From NCBI GenBank assembly GCA_038496445.1, contig JALMLS010000522.1:1-40614 (forward strand): DNA of 40,614 bases, read 5' to 3'. Below, one piece after another: positions 9,629-19,212 of this stretch (its first letter is position 1; every line of letters starts with the position of its first letter). The notes under the pieces were generated by a model. That model did not search any database. It was not told the DNA's origin and worked only from the letters and a program-made list of their open reading frames with translations. This DNA comes from Trichosphaerium sp. ATCC 40318 (lineage: Eukaryota > Discosea > Flabellinia > Trichosidae). A program made the position numbers and the translations under genes.

Positions 9629-10972
9629 TTAAAACAATCTTGGCCAAAAGTCTATGCAAGTCTTACTAGTTTTGCATCCTAGGTGTTTAACCATTCTTTG
9701 TGTTATTTGTGTACCAGGACAGTAAATATAAGTAAGGCATGTTAAATTAATGACACCGTTATCTGTGATTTGGTTGCAGTCTTTTAGATCAATTTTTCTA
9801 ACACCAATAAGACTGTTAACTCCTTTGTCAGATATCAATTTACAACCACAAAGGCTTATGCATTTAACACCAACCAAGTATTGTAAACCTTTATCTGTCA
9901 CAAGTGTATCATCAAGAAATATTGTATGCACCCCAGCAAGTGCTTTTAAAGTACTATCGTCAACACAATCTATATCTGAAATATCAATTACTTTTACTCC
10001 TGCCAATTGTTTTATCACATCATTTATAACTGACTTACAACCAGCAAAGTCAATATGCTGTACACCTGCAAAACATGACAGAGTATCACTTTGTAGTTGT
10101 ATACAATTGTAAAGCTCTATCCAAGGTATACCAGCCAAAAGGTTAAACGTGTTGTTTGATATTTGAGTGCAGTGGCTGAGACTAATTTTTTTGATGTTCT
10201 TTGTGATTTGATTTTGTGTTAACAAATACTTTACTCCTTCATCAGTAATGCCTGTACAGCTATCAAATGATATTTCACATGCTGTTGTTGTTAGCGCTTT
10301 TATACTATCATCTGTAATATCACATCCACCAACATGAATCTTGTAAACGCCATCTGAAATGGCAATAACACCTTTGTCTCTTATATTGTTACAGCAATGT
10401 AAATTAATAGAGTGTACTCCAGAGAGTGCTGCAAGTCCACTGTCCGTTATACCAGTCCCTGAAAGGTTGATTGTATGAATACCAGCTAGTTGTTGAAGCC
10501 ACTCATCAGAACAATATGCCCATGATAAGTCTAGTGTGTGAATGCCATGAAGTGATTTAATTCCCAAACTTGTCACCTTTCTACTATATTCCAGTATAGA
10601 TAGTTTCAAATGATGTACACCTGAAATATGGCCTAACATAACATCTGTTACTGGAATCTGAGAACCTATTTCAAGGTGATAGACACCAGAGATACTTTTA
10701 AAGTCATCAGCAATTGTATTAATACCATCTATAACTATTTTTGTATTTTTTAAAAGAGGGCTTTTGTTCAGTTTGAGCAGATCCTCTCTTGACTTCACGT
10801 TCACCGTGAAAAACCCTAAATGTTCCAAAATGATTGTAGAAAACAGTTTACATACAAATGTCGCAGATATACGGCATTTCTTGCCCAATAGCACCAAAAT
10901 ACAAAATATAAGTTCTGTAGGCAGCCAAAGCAATTCAAATGGCCTATGAATGTGTTTTAGACGATATTTCAT
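9629..10972 (-). CDS. F-box/leucine-rich-repeat protein (about 447 aa)
   Basis: The ATG at 10972 (MKYRLKHIHRPFELLWLP) is the first true ATG; the open frame continues to a TTG at 11026 but has no ATG there. The F-box covers residues about 15-50 (LLWLPTELIFCILVLLGKK, then VCKLFSTIILEHLGF). Roughly 14 LRRs follow, more diverged than those of the 8.2-9.2 kb gene, with units such as 'GIHTINLSGTGITDSGLAALS'. The C-terminus is Cys/Trp-bearing (KTCIDFWPRLF). The expected role is a substrate-recruiting subunit of an SCF E3 ligase. It is divergent from the plus-strand F-box gene starting at 11207, with about 235 bp and two CACGTG sites shared between them. Confidence 0.85.
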   Translation of the reverse strand: MKYRLKHIHRPFELLWLPTELIFCILVLLGKKCRISATFVCKLFSTIILEHLGFFTVNVKSREDLLKLNKSPLLKNTKIVIDGINTIADDFKSISGVYHLEIGSQIPVTDVMLGHISGVHHLKLSILEYSRKVTSLGIKSLHGIHTLDLSWAYCSDEWLQQLAGIHTINLSGTGITDSGLAALSGVHSINLHCCNNIRDKGVIAISDGVYKIHVGGCDITDDSIKALTTTACEISFDSCTGITDEGVKYLLTQNQITKNIKKISLSHCTQISNNTFNLLAGIPWIELYNCIQLQSDTLSCFAGVQHIDFAGCKSVINDVIKQLAGVKVIDISDIDCVDDSTLKALAGVHTIFLDDTLVTDKGLQYLVGVKCISLCGCKLISDKGVNSLIGVRKIDLKDCNQITDNGVINLTCLTYIYCPGTQITQRMVKHLGCKTSKTCIDFWPRLF

Positions 10973-11111
10973 TTTTAGGTATAAGCGAGATTCTGTCCTA
11001 TTATTGTTCAAAAACGTACGTAGCAAGATCTGCAGAAGTACGAAGCATGTTCACTACGGGTTGAGTTCGTATTTTTTGTCAATAAAAAGTAGACTTATTC
11101 CAAAAAATTAT

Positions 11112-11173
11112 CACGTGGGTACCTCTGATTGCGCTAAGCCAGTATACAAAATTATGAACTCAATTTCCACGTG
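11112..11173. promoter_or_regulatory. Two CACGTG sites in a bidirectional promoter
   Basis: CACGTG at 11112-11117 and 11168-11173 lie between divergent F-box genes (minus start 10972, plus start 11207). The second is 34 bp before the plus-strand ATG, a spacing similar to the pair at 3516-3532. Regulatory function is inferred. Confidence 0.42.
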
Positions 11174-11206
11174 ACTAACGATTGCGTCAAACTACTGTTG
11201 GTTGTT

Positions 11207-11953
11207 ATGTCTGAAGTGGACGTATTCGGTTATGTACCGCCAGAGATACTCCAAGAAATATTAAAAGAAGTGGCTTTAACAAGCTTGGAAACCCTTAGCG
11301 ATTGTTTGGTTGTATCTCATGCTTTTCGGTCTATAATTCTCTCAAAACGCATTATAGTACAAGCACTAACGCATTACATACAGTTATGGGAAATTGAGGA
11401 GGAACCAGATATTACAAATCGTTATGGACAACTCGAAGACAACTTTCAACATAATTTGATACGTACATCATCTCAAAAGCATAAGAAGTTCACAGTTTTG
11501 ATGCCCACTGAAACATGGCTTCTTCTAGACCCCAAAACATGCTCTAATGACGTTAATGATTGCCAACAGAGGCTTTTCACATTGTTGTCGTTGAAGGAGT
11601 ACTTGTTATTTGAACATACAATACATTTTAATGGATTCTTTGAAGTTACTGGCTTTTTACATACCCACAACCATAAAAAAGTAGGAAAAAACAAAGATGT
11701 CTGTCCTCCATCCGGAGAGGACTTTCTGAAGCTTATTGGTATGAAAGAAGTAGAAAAACATTCAACACCACCAATCGCAGATGTAAAGAACTTAGATTCA
11801 TTTGGATTCGGATGTAACTTTAATGATATCAGTATAAAGGATACTCACTACGTTGCTACTGTTATTAACTATAATACTATTATCTTGGTTTTTGTTGGTT
11901 ATAACAGGTTTGGTTATTTAGCAGGTGCTTCAGTCTTCAGATATGATCTTTAA
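11207..11953 (+). CDS. F-box protein with unknown C-terminal domain (248 aa)
   Basis: Single exon. The ATG at 11207 (MSEVDVFGYVPPEILQEIL) is preferred, because the upstream in-frame GTG lies inside the CACGTG element. Residues about 9-45 form an F-box (YVPPEILQEILKEVALTSLE, then SDCLVVSHAFRSIIL). The remaining 200 residues contain no LRRs; they look mixed alpha/beta and end in a hydrophobic strand-rich segment (THYVATVINYNTIILVFVGY). I do not recognise the C-terminal domain. It is likely another SCF adaptor with a different substrate-binding module. It is divergent from the F-box/LRR gene at 9.6-11.0 kb. Confidence 0.72.
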   Translation: MSEVDVFGYVPPEILQEILKEVALTSLETLSDCLVVSHAFRSIILSKRIIVQALTHYIQLWEIEEEPDITNRYGQLEDNFQHNLIRTSSQKHKKFTVLMPTETWLLLDPKTCSNDVNDCQQRLFTLLSLKEYLLFEHTIHFNGFFEVTGFLHTHNHKKVGKNKDVCPPSGEDFLKLIGMKEVEKHSTPPIADVKNLDSFGFGCNFNDISIKDTHYVATVINYNTIILVFVGYNRFGYLAGASVFRYDL

Positions 11954-12632
11954 GCGATCAACTCCGAAAATAAAACGTTTACATTTTGGAGCTCACCAAA
12001 AAATACATTAGCATAATCACTATCCTTGTTGGCGATAACATTCAGGATACAACAATCTACAGCAAGCAGGTATTTTTGCAAAACGTGATAATAAAACTGC
12101 TTTATTGAGAATGAACTACAATAGGCCCCAGATAAGTTCCAATTGACCGCTTGTGCTTTTGTCTTTTTTGCATCTTGCAATATCTTCTGTATAATAAAGT
12201 GATATAATGCGGTTAATACGTTGAGCTATGATTTTAGCTTTGGGTCTAATAACCTTGAAAGTACTAGTTATCTTCTCTCTTGTTTCCTCCACGACCCATT
12301 CCTATACCTCGCAGAATGACTTTGTATGTTACTCCCGACCATACTCATTAATACATTTTTATATAACTTCTCCCAATAACTCTCTCTACGTATGTGTTTA
12401 ACCATTCCTCATCTTTCATTAGCGAATCTATATTTCACCTGCTTGGAGTTTACAGTACATGGCTTGTGTGCCGAAAAGCGTTCTAAAAATAAACAAAGTA
12501 ATTATTTTTTAACTTTTTTTCTGAAATCAGATTAATGGGTAAAAAATAATCTTACGCATTTCCCTTCAATATTCTGGGTCTTACAAACTTATGCAAAACT
12601 GTGTGTACTTAACATCAATGACTAAGTTGACT
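11954..12632. other. Intergenic region, no gene seen
   Basis: About 680 bp. A minus-strand open frame at 11950-12180 overlaps the F-box gene's 3' end and lacks recognisable features. The sequence leads directly into a 24-bp tandem repeat. Confidence 0.5.
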
Positions 12633-13016
12633 AGGCTGTAGTACTGTACTCTTTTTAGGCTGTAGTACTGTACTCTTTTTAGGCTGTAGTACTGTACTCT
12701 TTTTAGGCTGTAGTACTGTACTCTTTTTAGGCTGTAGTACTGTACTCTTTTTAGGCTGTAGTACTGTACTCTTTTTAGGCTGTAGTACTGTACTCTTTTT
12801 AGGCTGTAGTACTGTACTCTTTTTAGGCTGTAGTACTGTACTCTTTTTAGGCTGTAGTACTGTACTCTTTTTAGGCTGTAGTACTGTACTCTTTTTAGGC
12901 TGTAGTACTGTACTCTTTTTAGGTTGTAGTACTGTACACTTTTTAGACTACGGTACTGTACAGTTTTTAGGGTGTGGTACTGTACACTTTTTAGACTGTA
13001 GTACCATACACTTTTT
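12633..13016 (+). repeat. 24-bp minisatellite, 16 units, palindromic core
   Basis: Twelve essentially identical copies of a 24-bp unit (AGGCTGTAGTACTGTACT followed by CTTTTT) run from 12633 to 12920. Four progressively diverged copies follow to about 13016. Each unit contains the odd-centred palindrome AGTAC-T-GTACT. In the diverged copies the GTACTGTAC core is largely kept while the flanks change, except in the last unit (GTACCATAC). There are no intervening spacers, so it is a tandem repeat and not a CRISPR array. Homogeneous centre with decayed right edge is typical of unequal crossover or slippage. Confidence 0.97.
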
Positions 13017-14399
13017 TACCAGTTATAACGTGCTTGACCATTACTTTACAAGCGGCCACTTGAATCTAGAGCGTAGGAATAATTTTCAGGTATGACGTTT
13101 AGTTAGATAGGGGTAAGTATAGGACAATTTATTGTAATTAGGGTTTTATTGCGAATATCATACTTATATAGTATAGGGTGAGTACAGAATCAAAAAGAAG
13201 GCGATATTAAATGAAGAAACACCAACACGTGGAAAAGAAGAATAGAAGGCGTCAGAGGGGGTGTATGCGTATCAAAATTGGCATTCAACATACTTTAATT
13301 CTAGAGATGTGTTATCGCGTGATAGCGTACCAGAGCGCTTTTTAAAGTCTAGCGAAGCGCAAGCGAGCCAGTTTCCGTGATTTTTTATTTGTAGTTACCA
13401 ATCTACGCGAAGCCCATGCGAGCGCAGTGCCCTTGAGTTGTCTAGGTAAACCTTGAGCGGGTCTCAAGGTTTGCCGAAAGTAGACTACACAACAGCACAA
13501 TCCACGTGATTTAACACAGTACCTCTTGAATAGTCTTTTTGTTTTGTATTTGAAGATTTAGGTTTAGATAGGAGGTGGTACAGGATCATTTTTATACAGG
13601 TTCCGGAATATGGTCAAAGTCCTTCAAGTATTGCACGTTTTACTAATTTCAACCTCCACAGATGCGGCCAATAACTCGGTAAATAGGGCGCAATCCACAT
13701 AAGATTTTTTTGGTGGCGTTAAACCTCAATTTGGTACGGCGACTCCGTAAATTTTGAAGATCATTCTTGCGCCCTAGGTTATGGCGTCGACACTGCCACA
13801 GCGGACACCACATGCCATATAAACGCCGCTCGGTCATTTTCATGTGTATAGGATAGTTTCAGAGGCGAGAACGAGATTTTATTTCCACGTGTGTACGTCC
13901 AACTCAATTTTAAACTCAGTTTTACGCAATCGCAGAACAAAATAAGGCTAGTACATTACGCGTCAAGTGTCAACCAAACTTTGTATCTGTAAAAAAGGAA
14001 AACATGTTCTCAAACACAATAAAAACACTGTATCTATCGTTCCCGAGCAGTCTCAAAGGCCGTAGTTGAGTTTTTTTTTGGGAACAAACCCCTAAACCCT
14101 AGCGACTTACTAAAAAAGGCAGGTTTTGGCCGTCAAGGATTTGGGGGTTTTTCCTAGGCCTAATAAGTTGACCTATAATTAGCACTAATAAAAACACAAA
14201 TCCAGCACCATTACAAGGTACACATAATATGAAGATTTGTTTAATCCTTAACGTGTGTTTAGATTCTAGCACTGTCAAATGAGTTCAAAACCAATTACCG
14301 GCTACCTCAAAAGCAATAAAGAGAGCACCAATGAGTACGTTAACCTCGTTAGTGTGATCTAAACGTTAAATACGCTGAGATTACCAAATTTACAGCAAA
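13017..14399. other. Gene-poor region
   Basis: About 1.4 kb without a supported gene. It contains CACGTG at 13226, 13503 and 13886, small G/C-rich 'GCGAAGCxCAxGCGAGC' patches near 13355 and 13407, and a CCCCTAAACCCTAG stretch near 14090. A minus-strand frame at 13649-13843 is Arg-rich but unrecognised. A GGAGGTGGTACAGGATCA string near 13570 echoes a tubulin GTP-loop coding sequence, without further tubulin similarity. Confidence 0.45.
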
Positions 14400-15555
14400 A
14401 TGAGTGAATCAAGTTTATTTCGGTTTTTGAGCACGTGTAAAACCGCAAACACGTTTTTTTTCTGAAAATAAAAATTACGGAGTTGACCAGTAGAGTGATA
14501 AAAAATGTCACACTACAATCGCAGTGTTGAGCTCTTTTTGTTCATCACTGTGAGCATGTAGCTCCTTTTAATAAGTAAAATATGGATTCAAATTCTCACC
14601 ACTTTATTTAAGTCGTTCAGAGACAGAAAAAGTCATAGCTTCTGGTTCAAACCAAGAGTGTTGCGATGAGCAAACCAGCACGCCAACAGAGAGCACAAAA
14701 TCCAGTCCTGATAAAAATCAAGTGTCCAAAACCTGCAACGTTCCCAGCAGAATCACAATTTTATCGAGTGAAGATTGTGTGAATTATTCAGGAAGTCCTC
14801 TTCTTCGCCAGTCAGAAATATCATTGGAGGAATTTCCAGATGCTACAGATGAAGATCTCGCTCTTCTCTCTGGTGTTAAACACTTGACACTGTGCAACAA
14901 TAACAAAATAACGAGCACAGGACTCAGCTCAGTGTGTGGAGTAGAAATTCTTAATTTGTGGTATTGTCCGGAAGTTACTGATTCAGGCATATTCGCAATA
15001 GTAAAGCACCTCAAATTAATTAGCATGGTGGGTACAAGCGTTACAGACAAGGGCGTGAAAGCGTTTAAGGGAATACCAACAGTTAGTCTACAACACTCCA
15101 AGTTAAGCGGAGATACTTTCTCAGCCTTGTCTGGTGTTTCTTATCTTGATCTATACTCTGCTCACCTCAATAACAATGGCGGAATCTCAGCACTGACTGG
15201 AATACATACCGTTGATTTAACCAGAGCAACATTTACAGATGAATGTGTCGCAGCGCTAGCTGGAGTACATACCATTAACTTACAAGATACGCTGGTTACA
15301 GACAAAGGTGTAGCGGCTTTAAAGGGCGTACACACTATCAGTCTCAAATTTTGTAAACGTATCAATGGATCTTGTATGAAAAGTCTTGCGAATGCTCACA
15401 CTATTAACATTTCACGAACAAATGCAAGAGATGATTGGATCCTTCCACTTACCGGTGTACACTTGTTAATAATGAACTATTGTCTAGACGTGTCTTTTGA
15501 AGCTATGCAAACAGTTAGAAACTATGGAGGAGAAATAGAATGCTGCTATGGATAG
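14400..15555 (+). CDS. Leucine-rich-repeat protein without visible F-box
   Basis: The body (about 14613-15555) encodes about 11 LRRs of the same family as the minus-strand F-box genes ('LAGVHTINLQDTLVTDKGVAA' style units), ending GGEIECCYG. The first exon is uncertain. The frame is open upstream of the repeats but has no ATG. An ATG at 14400 (MSESSLFRFLS) can be joined through a phase-2 GT-AG intron (14435-14612) to a Ser/Thr-rich linker (RSETEKVIASGSNQECCDEQ...). No F-box is visible in that reading, so either it was lost or the true 5' exon differs. It could be a decoy or regulatory LRR protein or a decayed family member; the repeat-encoding frame itself is intact. It lies on the opposite strand to its paralogues. 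Confidence 0.68.
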
Positions 15556-15703
15556 GCTGAGTTGTAACATCTCCACTTTTAGAAAAAAATTTGCAGAAAG
15601 TAATTACAGTCCAAGTCTAACCTACCAACTATTTCGACAAGAAACTAATAAACAATCACTTTCAAATAGTAACCTTTAGTAAACGAAAGGACTCTTTTTT
15701 TTG

Positions 15704-16078
15704 TTAAAGGTGTATTGTACAAGTGAATACATACCCATTTATTTCATGTGGGCGAGATAAACAAGTGAACACGTGTTTGGCCTTAATCGGTACAAACCAA
15801 AGAAACCAATCCAGACGTGCTAACCCCCTTTGTAAGAAAGATGATGGGTAATAGGTTGTCATCCCATCCTTGCTTTTTAGGCCTAGCTTGCTGCAATAGC
15901 TTTGTTGAGCCTTTACTCCACTTTTTTTGTGAATTTTAGTGCAAATCCAATGTTTTTGTTTATTGTCTAGACTTACGTTAGTTGCTGCACGTGTTGAAGT
16001 TGCGTTCTTCCGCTTTCGCAATTTTTCTTTTGTTTTTGCCAAGATGCTCTCGTAGGAGGCCTCTAATGTGAGATTCAT
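15704..16078 (-). CDS. Hypothetical small protein, weak
   Basis: The ATG at 16078 starts MNLTLEASYESILAKTKEKL, a helical, basic N-terminus. A consensus GTAAGT donor follows after the codons for TRAATN, about 100 nt into the frame, so the annotated open frame may be partly intron. An acceptor near 15830 would give a very short second exon ending at an in-frame TAA. The start is 78 bp from the divergent F-box gene at 16157. I do not recognise it, and it may not be a gene. Confidence 0.3.
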   Translation of the reverse strand: MNLTLEASYESILAKTKEKLRKRKNATSTRAATNVSLDNKQKHWICTKIHKKSGVKAQQSYCSKLGLKSKDGMTTYYPSSFLQRGLARLDWFLWFVPIKAKHVFTCLSRPHEINGYVFTCTIHL

Positions 16079-16156
16079 TTTCGATAGTTTTTGAGTCGTT
16101 TTGATGAAGTTTTACTAGCCTAAACGAACTTAAACAAGTAAGCCCAACAAAGCAAA

Positions 16157-17038
16157 ATGTCAGTCAAACGTCCAACCTCAGGCGTAGCTATTTCATCACA
16201 ATCCTTGTTGTCAATACCTGTTGAGGTTCTTTTGATTATTATCGTGAGAAATGGCATTTCATGGCAAGATTTGGCTTCGCTACAACAATCAAACCATTTT
16301 CTGGACGATATGATACGAAACAACTCAGATTATATTTATCGAGGCTTGTACCATCGGAAATGGGGTAAGGGCGCTGAAGAAATAGAGTCTGCTATCCACG
16401 TGATTATTCAGAAAAATTTAATGAAGTATAAACCCATAGCACCACCTACTGCATACAAATTAGAACCAATCACGTGGAAAGAAAAGTACAAAAACAAACT
16501 TGTTCCAAACATCATTGCTGAGTTGACTTGTGATAAAACACGTGTACATAACGGTGATACTATATTATTTACACTCAAACTAGAAAATGTTGGTAACAAA
16601 TCAGAGACCATACAATCCAGAGGTATTGAAGGAGGTTATGGTTTATATGTATGGAATCCTAGAGTATCAGTTTCTTTTTCACATTTAGGAAATTATAGAA
16701 CCATTAACTTTAGTGTTTCAAGCCTACATTACTTAGATATTATACTCAATCCAGGAGATGTACAAACATACACAGAACCTTTTCGTTTTGGTATATCACA
16801 TCCATGCACAAACATTTTCTTCTCTAAGTCACAAGATGATAAACCTTCGGAAATGTTATCTCTTCATAGTAAAAGCTTAGAAGTACGTGTTGCTGATTCT
16901 TCAACACCACATGTATTTCAGCTTCAAGCGTTTTTTCAACTAAACATTTTAAAGAAAAAACGTGAGGAGATGTCAGGCCATTGTTCTTATCTTATTAGTA
17001 GTATTGTAAATCTTACCATGTACAAGCAAAAACAATAA
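16157..17038 (+). CDS. F-box protein with C-terminal beta-rich domain (293 aa)
   Basis: Single exon, ATG at 16157 (MSVKRPTSGVAISSQ). The F-box occupies residues about 15-55 (SLLSIPVEVLLIIIVRNGIS, then LASLQQSNHFLDDMIRNN), followed by an 'IYRGLYHRKWG' extension typical of F-box proteins. From about residue 115 the sequence looks like a beta-sandwich: IIAELTCDKTRVHNGDTILF, TLKLENVGN, then a later LNPGDVQTYTEPFRFG. This is reminiscent of Ig-like or arrestin-like folds, but I cannot name the family. It may recruit a protein to an SCF ligase. Three CACGTG hexamers fall inside the coding region (16397, 16471, 16539). Confidence 0.75.
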   Translation: MSVKRPTSGVAISSQSLLSIPVEVLLIIIVRNGISWQDLASLQQSNHFLDDMIRNNSDYIYRGLYHRKWGKGAEEIESAIHVIIQKNLMKYKPIAPPTAYKLEPITWKEKYKNKLVPNIIAELTCDKTRVHNGDTILFTLKLENVGNKSETIQSRGIEGGYGLYVWNPRVSVSFSHLGNYRTINFSVSSLHYLDIILNPGDVQTYTEPFRFGISHPCTNIFFSKSQDDKPSEMLSLHSKSLEVRVADSSTPHVFQLQAFFQLNILKKKREEMSGHCSYLISSIVNLTMYKQKQ

Positions 17039-17565
17039 ACTATTAGATTTTCTCTTCATTATTTCCAAATGTAGGACAATTTGTGAATGAAGATGTAACA
17101 TTTCGTGGTTTTGGTTGGCAACAAACCATAGATAATCGCAAGTAGCAATCAAAACCATGGATTTGGAGGGGATTGACTCATTAGCTGTCAACTCATACTA
17201 CGCTAATGTATCATAGTATAAAAGCAAAATACGATTCGGGAAAAGTATCCAAAACAAGCCCTGTAATTGTTTACATTTGTTCAAAAATTATGGGACAACG
17301 AATGCAAGCAAGTACAGGGCTCAATTAGCTTTCGGTCAGGCTTGTAGCTTGGAACAAGAACCCAACCTTCACTCACAACTTGTCAGCCATTGGTGGCGTG
17401 AACATTGGCAAAAAAATGCAAAATGCAAACTGAAAATGTGAACAATCACAGTTTACCTAAAACAGATGCTTTTTTCTCCACATCAACCTTGGATTTTTAA
17501 AAATTCCTGAAATAATCCGTCTTTGCCTGCCCAACCACCTTAAAAACGTTTTTTGATCAACTGAT
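17039..17565. other. Convergent intergenic region
   Basis: About 530 bp between two converging genes. I see no gene, repeat or RNA. Confidence 0.5.
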
Positions 17566-18806
17566 TTATTTGTTTAACTTGCCATAGCTATAATAGCAAC
17601 GTTTTTCATACTTTCCATTCTCTTGCCACTCTTTGTACTCACCATGCAAAGCACCTTCAATATAAAAACAATGTATCTTAACTTGACCATGCCAATACCA
17701 TTCCTTATACTCCTTATTCAGCTTACCATTTACATAGAAACAACGTAGACGTAATCTACCTGTTTTTTTCCATTCTTTGTACTTTCCATTTAAGCGTCCA
17801 TTTACATAAGAGCACTGTACTAGTAAGACACCGTTGTCATACCACTCTTTGTATTTTCCGTTCAACTCACCTTTGACATAAAAGCATTGCTTGTATACGC
17901 TATCACCATTTTCATAGAACTCCTTGTATTGTCCATCAAGTTCACCGCAATCATAAGAGCAATGTACCTTCAATTTACCAACCCAATGCCATTCCTTGTA
18001 CTCTTTATCCAACAGGCCATCAGAAATAAATGCATGTTTGCGTATTTGTCCATCACACGCCCACTCCCTGTACCATCCGTCCAAAGTGCCATTTTTAGAA
18101 TAAAAGCAATGTTTGTGTAGCACGTTATTATAGTGCCACTCCCTGTACTCATCTCTCAAGCAACCTTTGTTATAAAAGCAGTGAAGTACTAAATCACTGT
18201 CACGCCACTTTTTGTATTCTCCGTTTAATTCACCTTGTGAATAAAAGCAACGTTGGAGCAATGTATCTGTACCGCCCATCCACTTCTTATACTCACCATC
18301 TTTTTTGCCATTTGAGTATATGCATTGTTCAAGTGGTAAACCAGATTCATGCCATTTGTTGTACTCTCAAACCAATCGTCCTTTAACATAAAAACAAATC
18401 AAAAACAGTTTGCCATTGTCGTGCCATTCTTTGTACTCTTTGCTTAACTTGTCTCTGACATACGAGCAATGTACTTTCAATTGTCCGTTGCTAAACCAGT
18501 GCTTGCTCTCGCCATGACGTTTGCCATGTTTCCAAGAACATCTACGGAGAAGCTTCCACATGTTGTTTTGACAATGAAGTTGTTTCATCCACACACCATG
18601 CTTTCTGAGCTTAGAATCAAACCTTGTCGTCATCGCCATGTGTTTTGATAACAATGGCCATTTATAAAAAATGTCAGCGGCTAAATCAGTAATACAAAGG
18701 TGTAGCTCCACTGGGAGGTTGTGCAGGTGACTAAAATCAATGCTGTCCTTATGTATCTACTATCACGTTATAAAAATAAAAGATACACGTGTACTACCTT
18801 TTTCAT
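17566..18806 (-). pseudogene. MORN-like (YwqK-type) repeat protein with one nonsense codon
   Basis: An F-box-like N-terminus (HNLPVELHLCITDLAADIFY) is followed by about 13 repeats of 22-24 residues with the pattern 'G(x)LNGEYKEWxxNGxLxxxCFYxxG'. This matches MORN-variant/YwqK-family repeats known from bacteria, protists and large DNA viruses. The frame breaks once: a TGA at 18367-18369 stands where the repeat expects the Gly of GEYKEW (a GGA-to-TGA change), and the repeats continue in the same frame for a further 260 codons. A short first exon, ATG at 18806 (MKK) joined through a 43-nt GT-AG intron, fits the upstream phase. It is either a very young pseudogene or a readthrough or sequencing case. 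Function unknown; such repeats usually mediate protein or membrane contacts. Confidence 0.7.
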
Positions 18807-19140
18807 AGTTGCGAAAGTAGTATAGTTTAATGATTTTATTCGTTCTCGTTTCAATGATTTGTAACGCGCAATAAGCTTGGCTAAGGTTGTCGTCACTAAC
18901 CAAAGGAGTATCTATTTATGATACTTTCCGTTAAAACATACGCCTGAAAGGTTGTTCACAAATATCGCTCTAAAACTCAGGCGCTTTTACAGTTCATTGA
19001 GACTAAATTTACCGCAACTTTATTCACTTATTCAATGCGTTAATTTTACATACTCTGAGCCGGTAAACTTATTGCAAAAAGGAATAAAAAATCGTTTCGC
19101 TGCATTTGTAGGCTATCACAAAAATAAGCAAAAGGATATT
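18807..19140. other. Intergenic region between repeat gene and tRNA
   Basis: About 330 bp. No gene is supported; open frames here overlap the tRNA and look accidental. Confidence 0.45.
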
Positions 19141-19212
19141 AGGCTCCACCCGGAGTCGAACCGGGGTCACATGTACCAAAAACACGTATGATAACCGTTA
19201 CACCATGGAGCC
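19141..19212 (-). tRNA. tRNA-Gln (anticodon TTG)
   Basis: The minus strand folds as a complete cloverleaf: acceptor GGCTCCA/TGGAGCC, D-arm GTGTAACGGTTATCAT, anticodon stem CGTGT/ACATG with loop TTTTGGT (anticodon TTG, reading CAA), a 4-nt variable loop, T-arm CCCGG-TTCGACT-CCGGG, and discriminator T. There is no intron. The A-box and B-box (GGTTCGACTCC) are present, so it should be transcribed by RNA polymerase III. It marks the boundary between the F-box-rich left part and the homeodomain cluster. Confidence 0.95.

Noticed and set aside
11950-12180. Minus-strand open frame of 76 codons
   Set aside because: Overlaps the end of the F-box gene and shows no domain, leader or splice signals.
12633-13016. 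Possible CRISPR-like array
   Set aside because: Units are directly adjacent with no unique spacers, and the context is eukaryotic. It is a minisatellite.
13565-13590. Tubulin fragment (GGTGGTACAGGATCA matching the GTP-loop codons)
   Set aside because: Identity is limited to about 15-18 bp, and the flanking translation has no tubulin similarity.
13649-13843. Arg-rich minus-strand frame as a transposon remnant
   Set aside because: No terminal repeats, no target duplication and no recognisable domain.
14088-14105. CCCCTAAACCCTAG as an interstitial telomere repeat
   Set aside because: Only about two units. Too short to distinguish from chance or a telo-box-like promoter motif.
1-18806. Giant-virus insertion (F-box, LRR and MORN-like genes)
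   Set aside because: Such repeats occur in large DNA viruses, but there is no viral core gene. Interleaved genes have many spliceosomal introns, and promoters and composition look continuous with the host region.
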